Source of the DNA: JACVRW01 sp963850205
GTDB lineage: Bacteria; Actinomycetota; Thermoleophilia; Solirubrobacterales; Thermoleophilaceae
Assembly: GCA_963850205.1 (NCBI GenBank)
Contig: CAWKKJ010000014.1
Coordinates: forward strand, 124,001 to 188,000
DNA: 64,000 bases
Reading direction: 5' to 3'
Shown one piece after another: positions 60,075 to 64,000 of this stretch (position 1 is its first letter; every line of letters starts with the position of its first letter). The translations under genes and the position numbers were made by a program. The notes beneath the pieces are model-generated. The model was not told where the DNA came from. It was given only the letters and a program-made list of their open reading frames with translations, and did not search any database.

Positions 60075-61466
60075 ATGCCGAAGCTGATCGCCGCCTGCGT
60101 CGCACTCGCGGCCCTCTCGCTGCTTTGGCCCTCCCAGCCCAGCTACGACCCCTTCGCCTGGCTCGTCTGGGGGCGCGAGATCGCTCACGGGGGCCTGGAC
60201 ACCAGCGGTGGCTCCTCCTGGAAGCCGCTCCCGGTCCTCTTCACGGTGGCCTTCGCCCCCTTCTCGGCGCTCGACGACTCCATACCGCCGGCGCTCTGGA
60301 TCGCGCTGGCCCGCACGGGGGCGCTGCTCGCGCTGGCGCTGGCCTTCAGGCTCGCCTGGCGCCTCGCCGGCGGCGGGGTGGCCGGCGCGCTCGGTGGTCT
60401 GGTGGCGGCGGCCGCCCTGTTCGTGCTCCCCGACTGGTTCCAGTTCTCCGCCCACGGCAGCGAGGCGCCCTGGGCGGTGGCGTTCATGCTGTGGGCGCTG
60501 GAGCGCCACCTGGACGGTGATCGCGCCGGCGCGCTGGTGCTGGCCACGCTCGCCTGTCTGCTGCGGCCCGAGCTGATCCCGTTCCTGGGCCTGTACGCGG
60601 CCTGGCTGTGGTTCGCCGAGCGGCGCCTGCGCCTGCTCACGGTCGGGCTGCTCGTGCTCGGCGCGGTGGCCTGGGTGGTGCCCGAGTGGATCGGCTCGGG
60701 CAACCCGCTGGACGGCGGCAGGCAGGCGCGCAGCGAGCCGGTCTGGAGCCTCTCTCTGGCCGAGCGGCCCTGGCTGCGTGCGCTGGAGAGAGTGCACGTG
60801 CACGCGGGACTGACGCTGGAGCTGCTCGCCCTGCTCGCGTTCTCCGTAGCGGTCGTCGTGCGGAACTGGACGGTCGCCTTCCTCGCCCTGGCGGCCGCGG
60901 CCGAGGTCGGCCTCTACGTGGCCATGACCGAGCTGGGCTTCTCCGGCAACCCCCGTTACGTGGTGCCGGCCCTCGCCCTGGTGTGCGTGCTGGCCGGCGT
61001 GGGGGTGGCCCACCTGCTCCAGGCCCGACCGGCGCTGGCCGTCGGTGCGCTGACGGCGCTCTGCCTGTTCGGGGCGTCCTTCGCGGGCGACCGCGTGGAC
61101 GAAATCCGCAACGAGGCGCGCCAGGTGGAACAGCGGATGGAGATGCACGCCGACCTGGCCACCGCCGTCGACCGGGCCGGGGGAGCGCAGGCGGTGACCG
61201 CCATGGGGACGGCGACCACGAACCGCGCCTTCCACAGCCGCCTGGCCTGGGAGCTCAAGGCGCCGATCGACGCCGTGGAGAGCGTGACCGCCCACCGGAC
61301 GGTCTTCCGCTCGACGCGGGGCGGGAAGGTGTTCCTGACCGGCCGGGCGAAGATCCGCCGCACCCTCGCGTTCGTGGGCTCTTGGCGGGTCTATCGCCGG
61401 GAGCGGCTCAGCTTCCCGTTAACCGCAAGTTTGCAGGGAATTCACAATCGCCGGGCGAGGAGGTAA
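60075..61466 (+). CDS. GT-C-like multi-spanning membrane glycosyltransferase candidate
   Basis: A 463-residue membrane protein with about nine or ten hydrophobic segments and a hydrophilic C-terminal part (~345-463). The early extracytoplasmic loop has YDPFAWLVWGREI, where acidic residues fit the GT-C catalytic position. Such proteins use polyprenyl-phosphate sugars on the outer side of the membrane. Divergent from the GT2 enzyme that could make the donor. Assignment rests on topology and context, not on a firm family match. Confidence 0.7.
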   Translation: MPKLIAACVALAALSLLWPSQPSYDPFAWLVWGREIAHGGLDTSGGSSWKPLPVLFTVAFAPFSALDDSIPPALWIALARTGALLALALAFRLAWRLAGGGVAGALGGLVAAAALFVLPDWFQFSAHGSEAPWAVAFMLWALERHLDGDRAGALVLATLACLLRPELIPFLGLYAAWLWFAERRLRLLTVGLLVLGAVAWVVPEWIGSGNPLDGGRQARSEPVWSLSLAERPWLRALERVHVHAGLTLELLALLAFSVAVVVRNWTVAFLALAAAAEVGLYVAMTELGFSGNPRYVVPALALVCVLAGVGVAHLLQARPALAVGALTALCLFGASFAGDRVDEIRNEARQVEQRMEMHADLATAVDRAGGAQAVTAMGTATTNRAFHSRLAWELKAPIDAVESVTAHRTVFRSTRGGKVFLTGRAKIRRTLAFVGSWRVYRRERLSFPLTASLQGIHNRRARR

Positions 61467-61576
61467 AAGTCGCCTGACCGGGTAGTAACCAGGTAGGCAC
61501 GAATTGTTCACCGGCCGGCAACACCTCTGCTAGCCTGCGCGCCTCGGAACCCGGACGACCTGGAGTTGCACTCACG

Positions 61577-61771
61577 ATGACCACCGTTCTCGCCTACCTG
61601 GACCCCGGCAGCGGGAGCATGATCCTGCAGATCCTCGCCGGCGGCCTGGCGGCGGTCGCCGTGACGGCGAAGCTCTACTGGGGCCGGCTCATGAAGTTCC
61701 TGCGCATCCGCAAGGACGAGCCGGAGGCCGCCAAGGCCGACGCCGCCCCGAGCAGCACCGACTCCGCCTAG
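61577..61771 (+). CDS. small membrane protein with DPGSGS motif
   Basis: A 64-residue protein: a short N-terminus with YLDPGSGSMILQILAGG, one membrane helix (about 15-32), a basic stretch (KLYWGRLMKFLRIRKDE) and an Ala/Ser tail. Small proteins with a DPG(S/T)GS-xxxQ head and one helix recur next to polysaccharide genes in many bacteria but have no known role. Lies between a GT-C-like gene and a methyltransferase/sulfatase pair. TAGCCT at 61532-61537 may be its promoter. Confidence 0.72.
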   Translation: MTTVLAYLDPGSGSMILQILAGGLAAVAVTAKLYWGRLMKFLRIRKDEPEAAKADAAPSSTDSA

Positions 61772-61814
61772 CCGCCGGGCGCGCCTCGGGCGCCGGCCGG
61801 CGCCGACCCACCGC

Positions 61815-63242
61815 ATGTCCACTCCCGAGACGCACAGCTCCGCCTCCTCTGACGCCGGCCTCGAGCCCGGCTCCTTCCGCGATCCCGAGAGCCGGGTCTT
61901 CTACGCGGGCGACCAGGTGCTGCGGGCGCTCTCGGCCGACGGGCTGGCCGACTTCGAGGCGCTCGAGGCCGCCGGCCTGCTCGAGGACGAGCGCCTGGTG
62001 GCCACCGAGCGGGCTCCCGACGGCCTCGGCGCGGCCCAGGACCTCCTGGTGCACGAGCCCGCCGGCGTCCTTCGCCACGAGCGGATCCCCTTCGTCTCCT
62101 ACCCCTACGAGTGGACCTTCTCGATGCTCAAGGACGCCGCGCTGGTGCAGCTCGACCTGCTGCTGGCCGCCCTGGAGCACGATCTAGTCCTCAAGGACTC
62201 CACCCCCTACAACGTGCAGTTCAAGGGGGCGCGGCCCGTGTTCGTGGACATCGGGTCCTACGAGCGGCTTCGCGAGGGCGAGCCCTGGGTGGGCTATCGC
62301 CAGTTCTGCATGCTCTACCTCTACCCACTGTTGCTGCAGTCGGTGAGGAAGGTGCTCTTCCACCCCTGGCTGCGCGGGTCGATCGACGGCATCACCCCGG
62401 AGCAGATGCGCGGGATGCTCTCCTTCCGCGACCGCTTCCGGCGCGGGGTCTACACCAACGTCTTCCTGCACGCGCGGCTCGAGGCGCGTTACGCCGACAA
62501 GCCCGGGCAGGTCAAGCAGGAGGTCCGCCGCGTCTTCAAGAAGGAGCTGTTCGTCGCCAACGTGCGCAAGATGCGCAAGCTCGTCGAGCGGCTGCAGTGG
62601 GATCCGCCCGAGGGGGTGTGGACCGCCTACGGCGAGCGCAACAGCTACACCGACGACGACGCCCGGCGCAAGGATGATTTCGTCCGCGAGGTGGCCGGCT
62701 CGCGGCACTGGGACCTGGTCTGGGACATCGGAGCCAACAACGGCCGCTACTCGCGCATCGCCGCCGAGGGGGCGAGCACCGTGGTGGCGGTGGACGCCGA
62801 CCAGGGGCCGGTGGAGCTGCTCTACCGCGACCTGAGGGCGGAGGCCGACGAGCGCATCCTGACCCTCGCCATGAACCTGGCCGACCCCTCGCCCGGGTTG
62901 GGCTGGCGCGGGCTCGAGCGCCGCTCAATGGATGACCGGGGCAAGCCGGACCTCGTGCTGGCTCTCGCCCTGGTGCACCACGTGGCGATCAGCGCCAACG
63001 TGCCCGTGAAGGAGTTCGTGGATTGGCTCGCGTCGCTGGGCAGCTCGCTGGTGATCGAGTTCCCCACGCGTGAGGACCCGATGGTCAAGCAGCTGCTCGC
63101 GCCCAAACGGGACGGCCTGCATCCGGACTACGAGCTGGAGTTCTTCGAGCGCTGCCTGCGTGACCGCTTCGAGGTCGAACGCTCGGAGCGTCTCCAGTCG
63201 GGTACGCGCGTGCTCTATTTCGCGCGGCCCAAGCGCGGATGA
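61815..63242 (+). CDS. large class I methyltransferase, NoeA-like
   Basis: A 475-residue protein. The C-terminal half (about 280-475) is a SAM methyltransferase with DLVWDIGANNGRYSRIAAEG, VVAVDADQGP and LALALVHHVAISANVPV. The N-terminal half (about 30-270) is a conserved domain of unknown activity with LKDSTPYNVQFKGARPVFVD, reminiscent of a kinase-like phosphotransferase catalytic loop. Ends ATGA-overlapped with the sulfatase-like gene, so they act together, probably on an envelope glycan. The NoeA/nodulation label is by general resemblance. Confidence 0.82.
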   Translation: MSTPETHSSASSDAGLEPGSFRDPESRVFYAGDQVLRALSADGLADFEALEAAGLLEDERLVATERAPDGLGAAQDLLVHEPAGVLRHERIPFVSYPYEWTFSMLKDAALVQLDLLLAALEHDLVLKDSTPYNVQFKGARPVFVDIGSYERLREGEPWVGYRQFCMLYLYPLLLQSVRKVLFHPWLRGSIDGITPEQMRGMLSFRDRFRRGVYTNVFLHARLEARYADKPGQVKQEVRRVFKKELFVANVRKMRKLVERLQWDPPEGVWTAYGERNSYTDDDARRKDDFVREVAGSRHWDLVWDIGANNGRYSRIAAEGASTVVAVDADQGPVELLYRDLRAEADERILTLAMNLADPSPGLGWRGLERRSMDDRGKPDLVLALALVHHVAISANVPVKEFVDWLASLGSSLVIEFPTREDPMVKQLLAPKRDGLHPDYELEFFERCLRDRFEVERSERLQSGTRVLYFARPKRG

Positions 63243-64000
63243 GCACCGCCGAAGCCTCGGCCGCCTCGCCGGGGCAGCGCTCCGGCGGGGGCGTCGCGCG
63301 AGAGGCGCTGTGGGCCTACCTCAACCTCGCCGTGCTCTGGACCTTCGCGGTCGCGCAGCCGCTGTTCGACCTGCTCAAGGACAACGCCGAGTTCTTCGCC
63401 GCCCGCGGCTCGTCGGGCTTCGACATCATCAGCTTCGCCGTCCTGTTGATCGCGGTGCCGCCGGCCCTGCTGTTGGCGATCGAGCTGCTTGTCGGGCTGG
63501 CCGGCCGCTCGGCCCGCCGCGGCGCCCACGTGGTCCTGATCGCCTGCCTCGTGGCGCTGATCGCGGCCCAGGCGCTCAAGAAGCTGATCGACGCCCCCGA
63601 CGTGGTGCTGATCGTCCTGTCGCTGGCCATCGGCTCCGGTCTGGCGACGCTCTGGGCCGCCGTCGAGCCCGTGCGCTCGTTCCTCAGGGTTCTTTCGCCG
63701 GTGCCGGTGGTCTTCCTGGCCCTGTTCCTGTTCAGCGCCTCCATCTCGGAGGTGGCATTCCCGGAGGAGGCGAAGGCGCGGACGATCGGCGGGGTGGCGC
63801 GGGCGCCGATCGTGGTCGTCCTCCTCGACGAGCTGCCGGTGAACACGCTGCTCGACGACAGCGGCCGGATCGACGCGGCCCGCTATCCCGGCTTCGACGA
63901 GCTGGCTCGCTCCGCCACCTGGTTCCCGAACGCGTACACGGTCTACGACTCCACCGAGCGCGCGCAGCCGGCGATCATGGACGGCAACCTGCCCACGCGG
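63239..64000 (+). CDS. membrane-anchored sulfatase/phosphatase-superfamily protein, 3'-truncated by window edge
   Basis: The ATG at 63239 overlaps the methyltransferase stop; the frame is open to the end of the window (254 codons). About four or five membrane helices occupy residues ~20-170, then an extracytoplasmic alkaline-phosphatase-superfamily domain begins: RAPIVVVLLDELPVNTLLDD, GFDELARSATWFPNAY and YDSTERAQPAIMDGNLPT. The nucleophile position shows Ser/Thr (STER) rather than a clear Cys-based sulfatase motif, so it may be a phosphoglycerol- or phosphoethanolamine-transferase-like enzyme. The rest is outside the window. Confidence 0.78.
   Translation, partial: MSTAEASAASPGQRSGGGVAREALWAYLNLAVLWTFAVAQPLFDLLKDNAEFFAARGSSGFDIISFAVLLIAVPPALLLAIELLVGLAGRSARRGAHVVLIACLVALIAAQALKKLIDAPDVVLIVLSLAIGSGLATLWAAVEPVRSFLRVLSPVPVVFLALFLFSASISEVAFPEEAKARTIGGVARAPIVVVLLDELPVNTLLDDSGRIDAARYPGFDELARSATWFPNAYTVYDSTERAQPAIMDGNLPTR

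Overview
This is a very GC-rich, densely packed chromosomal window with short or overlapping gene junctions (many ATGA/GTGA overlaps) and many GTG starts. Gene content and order (split glycine dehydrogenase, scpA-scpB, an aromatic-amino-acid block running into cmk-der, DUF222/HNH protein with a gapped GAAC-N4-GTTC SOS box, LutABC, Rv1264-like cyclase) point to an actinobacterium, most likely a Thermoleophilia/Solirubrobacterales member. The taxon is inferred, not proven. No rRNA, tRNA or CRISPR array was recognised.

Layout. 1-5.5 kb: glycine cleavage operon gcvT(5'-cut)-gcvH-gcvPA-gcvPB followed directly by a molybdopterin oxidoreductase. 5.6-8 kb: trpS (broken by a +1 frameshift), scpA, scpB. 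8-10.9 kb: LysR/EamA divergent pair, rlmN. 10.9-21 kb: rluB-type pseudouridine synthase, aroH, hisC-type aminotransferase, a membrane protein, then an apparently attenuated operon aroF-tyrA-aroA, two small membrane proteins, cmk, der and a HAD phosphatase. Ahead of aroF lies a 26-27-codon leader ORF packed with Trp, Tyr and Phe codons; this is the most notable regulatory signal in the window. 21-24.5 kb: accessory genes (DUF899, GYD, tryptophanase) with remnant-like spacers. 24.5-30 kb: metK, an autoinhibited-type adenylate cyclase, priA, def. 29.7-34.5 kb: SDR/LysR divergent pair and a PfkB-aldolase-Gfo/Idh sugar cassette.

34.5-40 kb is the accessory, rearranged part: an insertion sequence with ~34-bp inverted ends lies inside what looks like a LexA/SOS box that overlapped the start codon of a DUF222-HNH gene; then a Tat-exported FAD oxidoreductase, and a junction of two truncated sugar genes (a ROK 3' part and a GH3 3' end). 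40-54 kb is a C2/C3 acid hub: CorA, a cupin, malate synthase, EttA, a serine hydrolase, the glycolate oxidase set glcD-glcE-glcF with an L-lactate permease, and divergently lutA-lutB-lutC. Glycolate oxidase makes glyoxylate, malate synthase consumes it, and LutABC plus the permease handle lactate. 54-56 kb: dapA-like lyase, fmt, small zinc ribbon, a hotdog-like protein. 57-64 kb: envelope polysaccharide genes (flippase, methyltransferase, GT2, GT-C-like membrane protein, small membrane protein, large methyltransferase, sulfatase-like protein cut by the window end).

A recurrent pattern is a TAnnnT -10 hexamer ending only 7-12 bases before the start codon (scpA, cmk, metK, priA, def, corA, ettA, fmt and others), which suggests widespread leaderless transcription.
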